A stretch of 64,000 nt of DNA from Pseudomonas mendocina (GTDB taxonomy: Bacteria > Pseudomonadota > Gammaproteobacteria > Pseudomonadales > Pseudomonadaceae). The notes below the pieces were generated by a model. It worked only from the letters and a program-made list of their open reading frames with translations. It was not told the DNA's origin and made no database searches. The translations under genes and the position numbers were made by a program. Where the stretch lies: NCBI RefSeq assembly GCF_900636545.1, contig NZ_LR134290.1, forward strand, positions 3,162,001 to 3,226,000. Direction: 5' to 3'. This document shows, piece after piece, positions 41,001 through 50,065 of the stretch (position 1 is the stretch's first letter; every line of letters starts with the position of its first letter).

Positions 41001-41171
41001 GCCTTCGCCACGGTGCTGACCCTGCTGCTGACCCCCTGCATGCTGGTACTGGGTGCCCGCTTCGAGCGTCGCCCGCCACTACTGGAGACCTATGACACCG
41101 ACCTACTCGACCTGCCCGAACATCTGATTGCTCGTGGCGAGGGAAAGTCGTATCTGCAACGCACCGACTGA
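38016..41171 (+). CDS. RND efflux pump permease
   Basis: Inner-membrane proton-driven pump, 1051 residues with 12 predicted helices and two large periplasmic loops, the AcrB layout. Family blocks include PKESNPDVTIPMIYVSVTLEG at the start and the TM4 motif GMLVDGAIVVSELADR. Compared with AcrB, the second of the paired TM4 aspartates (Asp408) is Gly and the TM10 Lys940 position reads Asn (GIVVNNNIILID), so the proton relay differs from the classical multidrug pumps. Substrate unknown. TetR gene and adaptor precede it. Confidence 0.93.
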   Translation: MHALIAAALDRSRTTILILLFLLCGGLVAYIAMPKESNPDVTIPMIYVSVTLEGISPEDGERLLVRPLEQELRSLEGVKEMRSMSSEGHASVILEFDAGFDAKVALADVREKVDTARSKLPEEADEPTVNEVNVALFPVLSVGLSGPIAETELVYIARRLKENIEGIAEVLSVEIGGDREDLLEIVVDPQVLDSYGIDYNELFNLVSRNNRLVAAGSLDTGAGRMSMKVPGVIEDLEDVMRMPIKVVGDSVVTFADVATIRRTFKDPTGFARINGQPAIVLEVAKRSGANIIETIDQVKALMERAKPLLPPGVEVSYIMDQSQEVQSMLGDLLNNVLTAIVLVLILVVASMGMRSALLVGLTIPGAFLSGILLIWMLGFTLNIVVLFSLILVAGMLVDGAIVVSELADRYLQQGQTPRQAWANAATRMAWPVIASTATTLVVFLPLLFWPGVVGQFMKYLPATVILCLLASLAMALIFLPVLGAVTGGQAHPQAASANRAGNAYRNLLATLLKRPGLTLLGMLALIALIYVGYGRFNHGVEFFPDVEPESAQIWVRARGDLSVQEKDALLQQVEKQVIGMPEVKALYARSLAQPEGQQGQLGADVVGTLQFQFVDWHQRRPAKDILAEMSQRTAGIPGVVLEFRKQEQGPTDGKPVKLQISSLDPTLGEQWVERIRDEMQNLGGFVDIEDDRALPGIEWRIKVDREAAARFGADVLSVGNAVQMITNGLKLATYRPEDATDEVDIRVRLPGNWRSLDQLGRLTLNTPAGQVPLSNFVDLQPAPKVGTLRRVDGDRTITLQADLAEGARLDERLKALREALGDVPAEVQVKFAGEDADQREAATFLMTAFVVAIFLMAIILVTQFNSLYQAALVLSAIVLSTAGVLMGLLVNGQSFGIVMVGMGLIALAGIVVNNNIILIDTYNQLRRQGLEPREAALETGCLRLRPVLLTAVTTILGLMPMVLSINVDLVTPSLGFGAPSTQWWTQLSSAIAGGLAFATVLTLLLTPCMLVLGARFERRPPLLETYDTDLLDLPEHLIARGEGKSYLQRTD

Positions 41172-41298
41172 TGGGCCAAACGAGACATGGCAAAACGCCA
41201 GATATCACCTAGGCTAGACAGCAACGACGATTAAGGGCGGGGATGGAAAGATCGCAGGGATGCTCTTATGAGGCCAAGCGAGTAATGCGCTCGCAAAA

Positions 41299-41334
41299 AA
41301 CAACAAAGCCCTCCAAAAGAGGGCTTTGTTGTTT
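41299..41334 (+). terminator. Terminator after the RND operon
   Basis: Stem AACAACAAAGCCCTC / GAGGGCTTTGTTGTT with a CAAAA loop; A-rich before and T-rich after, so it may act in both directions. Confidence 0.9.
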
Positions 41335-41370
41335 CCGCTCGCCTCGCATCAGCCAGCGCAAGCAATGAAC

Positions 41371-41431
41371 ACCGAGCTAACGAAGTGTATGGGGTCGGCA
41401 TCCTGCCTGTTGGCCACTTCGTTAGCCCGGT
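41371..41431. other. Long inverted repeat, possible structured RNA
   Basis: Arms of 17 nt: ACCGAGCTAACGAAGTG (41371-41387) and CACTTCGTTAGCCCGGT (41415-41431), one mismatch, with a 27-nt loop. There is no T-run after it, so it is not a simple terminator. It lies between two terminators. It may be a small RNA, attenuator or mobile-element remnant; strand undecided. Confidence 0.55.
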
Positions 41432-41782
41432 GACCGGAGAGTAGATCAGGCAATGGCGTTGTGCCAAGCCTCAAGGCGAAGCATTTTTGCATAGGGGCCC
41501 CAAACAGCTCGAAATGGCTAGAAACGCTGAAACTGCGCTCAGAAAAGAAGATCGCCTGCATTGCCTTTGATCAGCCGACGCGCATCTTACTAGTAGGAGC
41601 CAGCCATTCTCGTCAATGCTCAACGCTGATGCCCGGATGCTACCCTGGTGGTCCTTGAATGTTCGAGCAGGAAAAGGCCGCGTGCCTACCCGCAACAATC
41701 AATCCCGTGTGGACCGCCGGGTACGTGGACGCGGAAAGTGGCAATGCCTATAGAAACCGGGCATTCCCTCAAGAAAGGAAAA

Positions 41783-41807
41783 GCCCCCGGCGTGAAAGGC
41801 CGGGGGC
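41783..41807 (-). terminator. Terminator of tpsB-tpsA operon
   Basis: Perfect 9-bp stem GCCCCCGGC / GCCGGGGGC; on the minus strand it is followed by TTTTCCTTTCTT, just after the tpsA stop. Confidence 0.9.
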
Positions 41808-41813
41808 AATCGG

Positions 41814-44800
41814 TCAACGACTGGCTACTTCGATGTGAGTCTCGCTCGAGACCTCGGCCTGCCTAAGGGCATGTTCGACCACCACCGTTTCGATACTGCG
41901 AACGCTGACGCCCAAACGCTTTTTCGCGACGGCCAGACCATAAGCAGCCAGCTCGTCGCTGTCGAGGTCATTGGCCAGCGGCGGCACCTGAACCAGCAGC
42001 ACGCCATCGTTCATGAGCGTCACTTGCAAACTCAGGCTCTGCCCGTTGGCCAAGGCTACCGAGCCCTCGGCCGATCGCGCACCCGCACGCTGCAGGACTG
42101 GCGCCTGGCGACTGCCAGTATCGGCCAGTTCAAGTGTGATGCTACTGCCCAGGTCGGTGGCAGCGTACTGTCCCTCGCTACGCAGCGGCTCGCCGGCACG
42201 GGTGCGGTAGATGTCCAGACTCTTGCGCACTGCGGGCTCGGAGCGCCCATCGGCCAGCGCCAGACTCATCCGGCCATTACCTGAGAGCACTGCATCCTGT
42301 AGCACCAGAGCATCGCCAGTGGTCAGGCCCACCGGACTGGTGGCCAGGCTTGGCGTATCACTGAACAGCACTGTGGACGGCAACGGCTGAACCGAGGCAG
42401 GTTCGAGCACAACCAGCTGATTATCTGGGCGTTTGACCGCGTCGCCGGTGCCATTAGCGCCCTCAGGCGCGTTGATCAGGCCGGCCGGCGGTAGGAACGG
42501 CTGCTGGATGCTGGCCACGCCGATCACAGGCTGATCAGACAATTGATAGTTACCAGCATCATCACCGAGCAATTGCAGGTCAGTGATGCTCACCGTCTTG
42601 CCCTGCCCTGCAGCCGGGGAGTCGAACGTGGCATTGCCCGTTGCTCCCACAGTATCGCCATCAATAATCCCATCAAGCGCAATGTCGCGGATGATTGCAG
42701 TACTAAGGCCGTCATAGGGCTTATCGGCAATATCGACTATCGCGGTCAGTACCTTACGGTCGATATCGGCTTTGCCGATTTCGGCGTCGGTGTCGAAGGT
42801 ATAGTTGTTGGCCTCTTTGCCGGTCAGAGTGATGCCTGAACCAGTAACGGATTTATCCTGACCAGCATTCTTGTCGTTGAATGTGCCAGTGCCCGAGATG
42901 TCCACCTTGCCTTTATCACCATCGACTATACCCACTAGCGAGACGTTGCTCAGGTTCGCGATGTTGGTGCCGTCGTAGGTCTTGTTGGCCACATCGGCGT
43001 TGGCGGTCAGCAGCTTGCGATCGATATTCGCCTTGCCGATCTCGGCGTCGCTGTCGAAGGCGTAGTTGTCGGCCTCTTCGCCGGTCAGGGCGATGCCTGA
43101 GCCGGTGACGGACTTGTCCTGCCCGGCATTCTTGTCGCTGAACGCGCCAGTGGTGCCGGAGGTACCTACCTTGCCTTCATCACCATCGACGATGCCCACC
43201 AGCGAGACGTTGCTCAGGTTCGCGGTGGTGGTGCCGTCGTAGGTCTTGTTGGCCACATCGGCGTTGGCGGTCAGCAGCTTGCGATCGATATTCGCCTTGC
43301 CGATCTCGGCGTCGCTGTCGAAGGCGTAGTTGTCGGCCTCTTCGCCGGTCAGGGCGATGCCTGAGCCGGTGACGGACTTGTCCTGCCCGGCATTCTTGTC
43401 GCTGAACGCGCCAGTGGTGCCGGAGGTACCTACCTTGCCTTCATCACCATCGACGATGCCCACCAGCGAGACGTTGCTCAGGTTCGCGGTGGTGGTGCCG
43501 TCGTAGGTCTTGTTGGCCACATCGGCGTTGGCGGTCAGCAGCTTGCGATCGATGTCCGCCTTGCCGATCTCGGCGTCGGTGTCGAAGGCGTAGTTGTCGG
43601 CCTCTTCGCCGGTCAATGCGATGCCCGAGCCGGTGACGGACTTGTCCTGCCCGGCATTCTTGTCGCTGAACGTACCGGTAGTGCCGGAAGTGCCAACCTT
43701 GCCTTCATCACCATCGACAATACCCACCAGCGAAACGTTGCTCAGGTTCGCGGTGGTGGTGCCGTCGTAGGTCTTGTCGGCTACATCGGCGTTGGCGGTC
43801 AGCAGCTTGCGGTCGATATTCGCCTTGCCGATCTCGGCGTCGGTGTCGAAGGCGTAGTTGTCGGCTTCCTCGCCGGTCAGGGCGATGCCCGAACCGGTGA
43901 CGGACTTGTCCTGCCCGGCGTTCTTGTCGCTGAACGCGCCAGTGTTGCCGGAGGTGCTTACCTTGCCTTCGTCGCCATCGACGATGCCCACCAGCGAGAC
44001 GTTGCTCAGGTTCGCGGTGGTGGTGCCGTCGTAGGTCTTGCCCGCTACATCGGCATTGGCGGTCAGCAGCTTGCGGTCGATATTCGCCTTGCCGATCTCG
44101 GCGTCGCTGTCGAAGGCGTAGTTGTCGGCTTCCGCGCCGGTCAGAGCAATGCCCGAGCCGGTCACGGACTTGTCCTGCCCCGCGTTCTTGTCGCTGAACG
44201 CACCAGTGGTGCCGGAGGTGCCCACCTTGCCTTCATCGCCGTCGACGATGCCCACCAGCGAAACGTTGCTCAGGTTCGCGGTGGTGGTGCCGTCGTAGGT
44301 CTTGTTGGCCACATCGGCGTTGGCGGTCAGCAGCTTGCGATCGATATTCGCCTTGCCGATCTCGGCGTCGCTGTCGAAGGCGTAGTTGTCGGCCTCTTCG
44401 CCGGTCAATGCGATGCCCGAGCCGGTGACGGACTTGTCCTGCCCGGCATTCTTGTCGCTGAACGTACCGGTAGTGCCGGAAGTGCCAACCTTGCCTTCAT
44501 CACCATCGACAATACCCACCAGCGAAACGTTGCTCAGGTTCGCGGTGGTGGTGCCGTCGTAGGTCTTGTCGGCTACATCGGCGTTGGCGGTCAGCAGCTT
44601 GCGGTCGATATTCGCCTTGCCGATCTCGGCGTCGGTGTCGAAGGCGTAGTTGTCGGCTTCCTCGCCGGTCAGGGCGATGCCCGAACCGGTGACGGACTTG
44701 TCCTGCCCGGCGTTCTTGTCGCTGAACGCGCCAGTGTTGCCGGAGGTGCTTACCTTGCCTTCATCACCATCGACGATGCCCACCAGCGAGACGTTGCTCA

Positions 44801-47800
44801 GGTTCGCGGTGGTGGTGCCGTCGTAGGTCTTGCCCGCTACATCGGCGTTGGCGGTCAGCAGCTTGCGGTCGATGTCCGCCTTGCCGATCTCGGCGTCGGT
44901 GTCGAAGCTGTAGTTGTCGGCTTCCGCGCCGGTCAGGGCGATACCCGAACCGGTCACGGACTTGTCCTGCCCGGCGTTCTTGTCGCTGAACGCGCCGGTC
45001 GTGCCGGAGGTGCCCACCTTGCCTTCATCACCGGCGACCACACCCACCAGTGCGACGTTGCTCAGGTTCGCGGTGGTGGTGCCATCGTAGGTCTTGCCCG
45101 CTACATCGGCGTTGGCGGTCAGCACCTTGCGGTCGACCTGCCCGACGTCGCCACTCACGCTGGAAGCGTCGACCTGGTAGCCATAGACCTTGACGTTGCC
45201 GTTGGTGGCCTCGGACACCTCGACATCGTCCACGGTGACCTGCTTGCCCGCGCCGGCATTCTTGTCGGCGTAGTAGGCATTGCCGAAGGACAGCACGTCG
45301 ATGGTGTCGCCATCGATGGCGCCGCTCATGGCGAAATTGGCGTCGCTGACACTGGCGGCGGCATTGCCGTCATAGGTCTTGCGAACCTCGCCCTGCAGTT
45401 CCACCGTCACCTTCGGCGCATAGCGGTAAAGATGGCCGTTGCCGCTGCCCAGCACGGTATCGCCATACTGCGCGGCGTACTGCTTGAAGGCCACGTCCAG
45501 GCCACCGCGCATGTCATCCAGCGGGCTGCTGGAATAGGTCAGCCAGCGACCATTGCTGGCGGAAAGCGCGTTGGCACCGGCCTGGTTGACGAAGTTGCGC
45601 TCGGCCACCAGCACCACGGCATCGCCGCTGCCTTGCGCGGTCACGGTGCCGCCGCTGCCGATCACCACGTCGCCGACGCCCGCCTGGGCCAGCACATGCC
45701 CACTGCCATTGCTGTTGCTCAGCGCACCATCGACCTGGATGCTGCCGTTGAGCAGCGACAGGTTGTTGTTGGCATTGAAGCTGAAGCCGGAGGAGTCGAC
45801 CGTGGTGGTGCCGGTGCCATCAGCGCGACCGATGGTGAGATTCTTGATGCCCACCAGCTTGCTGATATCGGTGGCCGGCGCGTTGCCGTCCAGGAAGATA
45901 CCGCCACCAGCACTGCCACTGCTGCTGTTGAGCAGGATGTTGGTGGTGACGTCGTACGGCTCCAGACGGATGCTGGCGGTGGTCAGGTTCTGCAAGGTGG
46001 CCTGGGTGAAGTCGACGTTATTGGCGCGCAGCGTCAGCAGATCATTGCCAGTGTCGAGATTGACGATGCTGGTGAAGTTGATTGATCCGTCCGTGAACAC
46101 GGAAGCCCCCCCCTTCATCGTCAAGGGGGTACTGAAGTTCACGTCACCACTCAAGCTCAGGAGACCCGCTAGCTGCTTTTCACCCGTCGAGGTACCAAGC
46201 CCCTTGGTCCCCATGGCATCACCAAAATACAGGCGGCCAGTGCCAAGGGTTATGTCTCCACTCAAGGTAGCTACACTGTTGTAGGTATTGGAACCGCGCG
46301 TAGTGTCCCCGAACGATAGATACAGGTTGCCGCCACGCGTGGTGATTGGAGTGGTAATGCTCAAATCACCTCGGCCGCCGGTGTCAGAATCGCTGGACAG
46401 TCGTATATAGCCGCCCTCGGTGGACAGTGAGCCGGCGATCGTCAATCCATCGGCACCCAACAGGGTGATGCTGCCGGCACCGGGCGTGCCGCTGCCGATC
46501 ACGCTGACATCGTGATCCGGCAGGTCAGCCAGCGCCGGATTCACCCCCGCGCCCTTGGCCACGAGGTTGAACACGCCATCGATCGAACCGGTACGGGTGC
46601 CGCCGGCCTGCATGTAGATGCTGCCGCTGCCGGAAACTTCCAGTGTGTTGCTGCTGTTGGCGAAGCTGATGGAGGTAGCGGTATTGCCGCTGTTGATCAC
46701 CTCGGCCCGGAAGCTGACGTCGTCCTGCATGCTGATGGTGCCATCGCCGCCGTTTTGGTTCAGGTCGGCGAAATGAATGCTGGTGGTGGCCTGCAGCAGT
46801 ACATTGGCCGTTTGCGCTTCCAGATTCTTCTCGTACACCGTCACGTTGCCGGTGCTGGCACTCAGATCGCCGTCCGTACCGTTGCCGCCGGAAACGATGA
46901 TATTGGTCGGATCCAGCAGCAGGTCACCCGTGCGCCCTTTGCTCGCGCGGGCATCGGTCTTGCCGGCATAGTGCAGGGTCTGCTTGCCGGAGACCTCGGC
47001 CTTGCCGCCGTTGCCAGCCTGCTCGCCACCACGGATCGAGATATCGCCGGCAAAACGGTTGTCGCCATCGGCCCAGAACACCACCGTGCCGCCGTCGCCA
47101 GCCTGGGTGGCATCGGCCTTGACCTTCACGTTGCGCTCGACCGTCACCTGGGTGGCATTGGCCACCGTGGCATCCTGGCCTTGCCAGCCACCACCGACCT
47201 TGATCGTGCCGCCGCCGGTCGCGCCGCTGGCATCGAGCGTAGCATCGGCCACGGCGATGCGCTCGCCGGTGACCACGATGCTGCCGCCCTTGCCCTGTTC
47301 GGAAGACACGTCAAGGGTGCCGGCAACCTGGGTCAGGCCACCCTCGGCATCACCGTCGAGCAGAATGCGACCACCGCGCTCCACCAGCCCCTTGGCCTCG
47401 ATGACGCCGGTGTTGTTGATGACGCTGCTGAGCAGCGCATCGGCCGAGCGCGCGCTCAGCGACACCAGGCCACCGTCGGCGCTGATCTGCCCGTCATTGC
47501 GCACTGCGGCGTCCAGAACGCCACGCTCGACATTGACGCCCACCAGGCCATCGCCCTGGAAATCCAGGCTGACCTTGTCACCCGCCGCGAGCACGGTGCT
47601 GCCGCCGGGCGTATGAATGCTGCCGCTGTTGCCGACCTGCGGGCCGATCAGCGCCACCATGCCACCCGGCGCGGTGTTCACGATGCCCTGGTTGATGACC
47701 GCACCAGCCCCTGCACCACCACTCAAGGTGGTCTTGCCGGCAAGAAAGTCCTGGTCGCTGATCTGCAGCGACGAGGCGACCAGCCCGCCCACGTTGACCT

Positions 47801-48248
47801 CGGCACCCTTGCCGATCACCACGCCGTTCGGGTTGAGCAGCCACACCTGGCCGTTGGCGTCGAGCTTGCCGAGAATCTGGCTGGCATTGCCGCCGCCGAT
47901 CACCCGGTTCAGCGCGATGCTGTTGGCACCGGGCTGGTGGAAGGTCACGCTGGCATCGGCGCCGATATCGAAACTGTTCCAGTTGGTGACCAGCTTGCCT
48001 GTGTGCTGATCGACCACCATATGGCTGCCGTTCTGCGAGATGTTGCCGCTACCACCGACTACGCTTGCGCCCGTGGGCAGGTCGGCCGCCAGTACGGCGC
48101 CGCTGCCGAGCAGGCTGACGGCAGCGAGGACGCCGACCACACCGCCACGTTTGCCGCGTGCGGTCGAGTGTTCTGCAACGGCAACGAACGCCTGGTCGGC
48201 GTCGCTCCAGACAAGACGGTAAAGATGATTCAACGAAGCGCGCTTCAT
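41814..48248 (-). CDS. Two-partner secretion exoprotein (TpsA) with YDG repeats
   Basis: 2144-residue filamentous-haemagglutinin-type adhesin. N-terminal extended signal peptide (ESPR: MKRASLNHLYRLVW), classical hydrophobic signal ending near residue 54, then the TPS secretion domain (about 58-300) with NGSHMVVDQHTGKLVTNWNSF and WLLNPNGVVIGKGAEV. A beta-helix-like region follows to about 940, then eleven YDG-type units (KTYDGTTTANL), nine of them nearly identical 87-88-mers (1042-1832). The C-terminal 230 residues are non-repetitive. Start has AGGAG 7 bp upstream. The partner transporter gene precedes by 41 bp. Likely a surface adhesin or biofilm matrix protein; no toxin domain seen. Confidence 0.93.
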   Translation of the reverse strand: MKRASLNHLYRLVWSDADQAFVAVAEHSTARGKRGGVVGVLAAVSLLGSGAVLAADLPTGASVVGGSGNISQNGSHMVVDQHTGKLVTNWNSFDIGADASVTFHQPGANSIALNRVIGGGNASQILGKLDANGQVWLLNPNGVVIGKGAEVNVGGLVASSLQISDQDFLAGKTTLSGGAGAGAVINQGIVNTAPGGMVALIGPQVGNSGSIHTPGGSTVLAAGDKVSLDFQGDGLVGVNVERGVLDAAVRNDGQISADGGLVSLSARSADALLSSVINNTGVIEAKGLVERGGRILLDGDAEGGLTQVAGTLDVSSEQGKGGSIVVTGERIAVADATLDASGATGGGTIKVGGGWQGQDATVANATQVTVERNVKVKADATQAGDGGTVVFWADGDNRFAGDISIRGGEQAGNGGKAEVSGKQTLHYAGKTDARASKGRTGDLLLDPTNIIVSGGNGTDGDLSASTGNVTVYEKNLEAQTANVLLQATTSIHFADLNQNGGDGTISMQDDVSFRAEVINSGNTATSISFANSSNTLEVSGSGSIYMQAGGTRTGSIDGVFNLVAKGAGVNPALADLPDHDVSVIGSGTPGAGSITLLGADGLTIAGSLSTEGGYIRLSSDSDTGGRGDLSITTPITTRGGNLYLSFGDTTRGSNTYNSVATLSGDITLGTGRLYFGDAMGTKGLGTSTGEKQLAGLLSLSGDVNFSTPLTMKGGASVFTDGSINFTSIVNLDTGNDLLTLRANNVDFTQATLQNLTTASIRLEPYDVTTNILLNSSSGSAGGGIFLDGNAPATDISKLVGIKNLTIGRADGTGTTTVDSSGFSFNANNNLSLLNGSIQVDGALSNSNGSGHVLAQAGVGDVVIGSGGTVTAQGSGDAVVLVAERNFVNQAGANALSASNGRWLTYSSSPLDDMRGGLDVAFKQYAAQYGDTVLGSGNGHLYRYAPKVTVELQGEVRKTYDGNAAASVSDANFAMSGAIDGDTIDVLSFGNAYYADKNAGAGKQVTVDDVEVSEATNGNVKVYGYQVDASSVSGDVGQVDRKVLTANADVAGKTYDGTTTANLSNVALVGVVAGDEGKVGTSGTTGAFSDKNAGQDKSVTGSGIALTGAEADNYSFDTDAEIGKADIDRKLLTANADVAGKTYDGTTTANLSNVSLVGIVDGDEGKVSTSGNTGAFSDKNAGQDKSVTGSGIALTGEEADNYAFDTDAEIGKANIDRKLLTANADVADKTYDGTTTANLSNVSLVGIVDGDEGKVGTSGTTGTFSDKNAGQDKSVTGSGIALTGEEADNYAFDSDAEIGKANIDRKLLTANADVANKTYDGTTTANLSNVSLVGIVDGDEGKVGTSGTTGAFSDKNAGQDKSVTGSGIALTGAEADNYAFDSDAEIGKANIDRKLLTANADVAGKTYDGTTTANLSNVSLVGIVDGDEGKVSTSGNTGAFSDKNAGQDKSVTGSGIALTGEEADNYAFDTDAEIGKANIDRKLLTANADVADKTYDGTTTANLSNVSLVGIVDGDEGKVGTSGTTGTFSDKNAGQDKSVTGSGIALTGEEADNYAFDTDAEIGKADIDRKLLTANADVANKTYDGTTTANLSNVSLVGIVDGDEGKVGTSGTTGAFSDKNAGQDKSVTGSGIALTGEEADNYAFDSDAEIGKANIDRKLLTANADVANKTYDGTTTANLSNVSLVGIVDGDEGKVGTSGTTGAFSDKNAGQDKSVTGSGIALTGEEADNYAFDSDAEIGKANIDRKLLTANADVANKTYDGTNIANLSNVSLVGIVDGDKGKVDISGTGTFNDKNAGQDKSVTGSGITLTGKEANNYTFDTDAEIGKADIDRKVLTAIVDIADKPYDGLSTAIIRDIALDGIIDGDTVGATGNATFDSPAAGQGKTVSITDLQLLGDDAGNYQLSDQPVIGVASIQQPFLPPAGLINAPEGANGTGDAVKRPDNQLVVLEPASVQPLPSTVLFSDTPSLATSPVGLTTGDALVLQDAVLSGNGRMSLALADGRSEPAVRKSLDIYRTRAGEPLRSEGQYAATDLGSSITLELADTGSRQAPVLQRAGARSAEGSVALANGQSLSLQVTLMNDGVLLVQVPPLANDLDSDELAAYGLAVAKKRLGVSVRSIETVVVEHALRQAEVSSETHIEVASR
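42753..45125 (-). repeat. Tandem array of nine 264-bp YDG units in tpsA
   Basis: Eight 264-bp units and one 261-bp unit encode residues 1042-1832. Unit boundaries fall at IDRK/LLTANAD. At the DNA level many units are almost identical. Units 2-3-4 (44070-44861) and 5-6-7 (43278-44069) carry the same order of variants (VAG..STSGN, VAD..TGTF, VAN..TGAF), so a 792-bp block was duplicated; units 7 and 8 encode identical protein and represent a further single-unit copy. The array is flanked by one diverged unit on each side. Confidence 0.95.
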
Positions 48249-48289
48249 GGTGTGCTCCTAAAATTCGTAGAGGGCCGCAATGGGCCGGA

Positions 48290-50065
48290 TCAGAATGCGT
48301 ACGAGGCCTGGATCCAGGCGCGCCAGTCACTGGAGCGGCTGTCGGCATCCAGGCCGGAAAGGCTGCGCCCCGGGTTGTTGTCCAGAGTGCGCGCGACGGC
48401 GGTACGCAAGCTGAAGCTGCCGGCCCACAGGTTGGCGCCAACGCCTACGGCATGCAGGTCGTAACGGTTGGTGTCACCGGCGTTGTTGATCGAGCCCGGC
48501 CAGGGATCCTGATGCAGCCAGATGCGCCCGCTATCGACGAAGCCCAGGCCCTGCAGCACCACGCCAAGCAGGTTCAGATCGATGTTGCGGCGCAGCTCCA
48601 GCGTCGCCAGCCAGCCCTGGTCACCCGAGGCCTCACCCACCGGATAGGCACGTACACCGGCCGGGCCACCGAGCAGGAATTTCTCCGAGGAATCGAGGTT
48701 GTCACCGGACCACTGCGCGGAAAGGCCGCCGAACAGCGTCCAGGGGCTACCGGCGCCCAGGCTCTGCAGGCGCGACAGGCGCAGGTTGAGCTTGTGGAAG
48801 CTACCGTCACTGCCGGCACCGACGCGGTCGGCGAACTGATCGTCGCGGTTGCCCGAGAGGTCGAGTTCACCCAGGGTCAGCGCCAGCATAGCCTCCGTCA
48901 CACCGCCGCCAGCCAGCGAGTCGAAGCGGTTGCCGCTCATGCCCAGGATCACATTGTTCAGCTCGCGATCACGCAGGTTGATGCCCAGCGCCTCGTCCTC
49001 GAGCGCCTTGTGCTCGTAGGTGGCGGACAGGTCGAGGTTCTGCAGGCGCGAGCGGATCAGCGGGTAGCTCAGGCCCAGCGAGCCGCTGCGGGCGTTGCCG
49101 CGCAGATCCAGGGGGCGGAATTGCTCCTGGTCGACTTCATAGCGCAGGTAGGAGCCGGCGGCGTTCAGGCGCAGGCCCGAGGCATTCAGCGGCAGGCTGT
49201 AGGAGGCACCGACGATGTCGGTGCCGGTGCTCTTGCTCAGGCCGAGACTGAACTGATCGCCGATACCCAGCGGATCATTCAGGCTGACCTGGGCATTGGC
49301 GCGGGCGGTGCCCGTGCTGCGGTTGCCATAGTTGTCGGCCGACACGCCACCCGACACCAGCGGGCCGCGCTTGGCGTTGATCAGCAGGCGGCTGGTGCCC
49401 GGCTCGGTGCCCACATCCAGCGCGGATTGCGCGCTGACACCTGGCTGGTCGTTGATCAGCAGCAGCGCGCGTTCCAGATCTTCGGCGTGCAGTACCTTGC
49501 CCTCGGGCAAGGCGGCAGCGGCGATCTGGCGCAGGCGTTCGGGAGAGCTGCGGGTGTCGCCCTGCACTTCGATGCGCGAGGTGCCGGATTGCAGGCGACC
49601 CTTGATCAGGGCGATCTCCAGTTCCCCGTCGGTGAGATCCTGGCGTGGCAGGTAGGCACGCGCCAGCACGTAACCGCGACCGCGCAGGTAGCGGGTCAGG
49701 CTTTCGACCAGTTGTTGCAGGCCGGCGTGATCCAGGGTCTTGCCCAGTACCGGCTTGGTCAGTTCCTGCAGGTTCTCGGCCTCGGCCAGTTCGGTATCGC
49801 CGCTGAAGCGAATGGCCTTGAGCTGCACGCGCAGGCCGGAGTCCGTTGGCCGGCCGCTGGTGCCGGAGGGCAACTCGATGGCTGCGGGTGGCTGGGTGGA
49901 ACGCGGCTCCGAAGGTCGCGTCTGCTGATGCTCGTTGAGCAACTGACCGGCGTCCGGCAGCACCTGCGCAAGCGCTAGCTGGGCGGTAGCGGTACCGGCC
50001 AGCACGATGGCGCAATGCAGCAGATGCTTACCCGCACGAACGGAATCCTTGTGAGGAACTGGCAT
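48290..50065 (-). CDS. TpsB outer-membrane transporter (ShlB/FhaC family)
   Basis: 591-residue Omp85-superfamily channel that exports and folds TpsA. Signal peptide about 1-34 (LLHCAIVLAGTATAQLALAQ), a Pro/Ser/Thr-rich linker, POTRA domains (about 75-235; LRVQLKAIRFSGDTELAEAE, YVLARAYLPRQDLTDGELEI), then a 16-strand barrel with the conserved LLGGPAGVRAYPVGE loop-6 motif and terminal aromatic Phe. Start at ATG 50065 with GGAG upstream. It precedes tpsA by 41 bp on the same strand. Confidence 0.94.
   Translation of the reverse strand: MPVPHKDSVRAGKHLLHCAIVLAGTATAQLALAQVLPDAGQLLNEHQQTRPSEPRSTQPPAAIELPSGTSGRPTDSGLRVQLKAIRFSGDTELAEAENLQELTKPVLGKTLDHAGLQQLVESLTRYLRGRGYVLARAYLPRQDLTDGELEIALIKGRLQSGTSRIEVQGDTRSSPERLRQIAAAALPEGKVLHAEDLERALLLINDQPGVSAQSALDVGTEPGTSRLLINAKRGPLVSGGVSADNYGNRSTGTARANAQVSLNDPLGIGDQFSLGLSKSTGTDIVGASYSLPLNASGLRLNAAGSYLRYEVDQEQFRPLDLRGNARSGSLGLSYPLIRSRLQNLDLSATYEHKALEDEALGINLRDRELNNVILGMSGNRFDSLAGGGVTEAMLALTLGELDLSGNRDDQFADRVGAGSDGSFHKLNLRLSRLQSLGAGSPWTLFGGLSAQWSGDNLDSSEKFLLGGPAGVRAYPVGEASGDQGWLATLELRRNIDLNLLGVVLQGLGFVDSGRIWLHQDPWPGSINNAGDTNRYDLHAVGVGANLWAGSFSLRTAVARTLDNNPGRSLSGLDADSRSSDWRAWIQASYAF

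Larger units (their letters stand above)
41172..41813. other. Intergenic region, 642 bp
   Basis: No convincing gene. It holds the RND-operon terminator (41299-41334), a long inverted repeat (41371-41431) and the tpsA terminator (41783-41807). Short open frames here lack ribosome sites and family features. Confidence 0.7.

Noticed and set aside
41461..41866. Two short rightward frames after the RND operon
   Set aside because: No ribosome sites or recognisable motifs; one runs into the tpsA terminator and antisense of tpsA.
42881..43108. Cys/Arg-rich 75-residue frame inside the YDG array
   Set aside because: Antisense shadow of a repeat unit.
42753..45125. CRISPR array
   Set aside because: Repeat unit is 264 bp, in frame, protein-coding and without unique spacers.
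46512..48464. 650-codon open frame antisense to tpsA
   Set aside because: Low-complexity His/Gly/Ala-rich translation typical of the opposite strand of GC-rich coding DNA; tpsA has clear domains and a good ribosome site.
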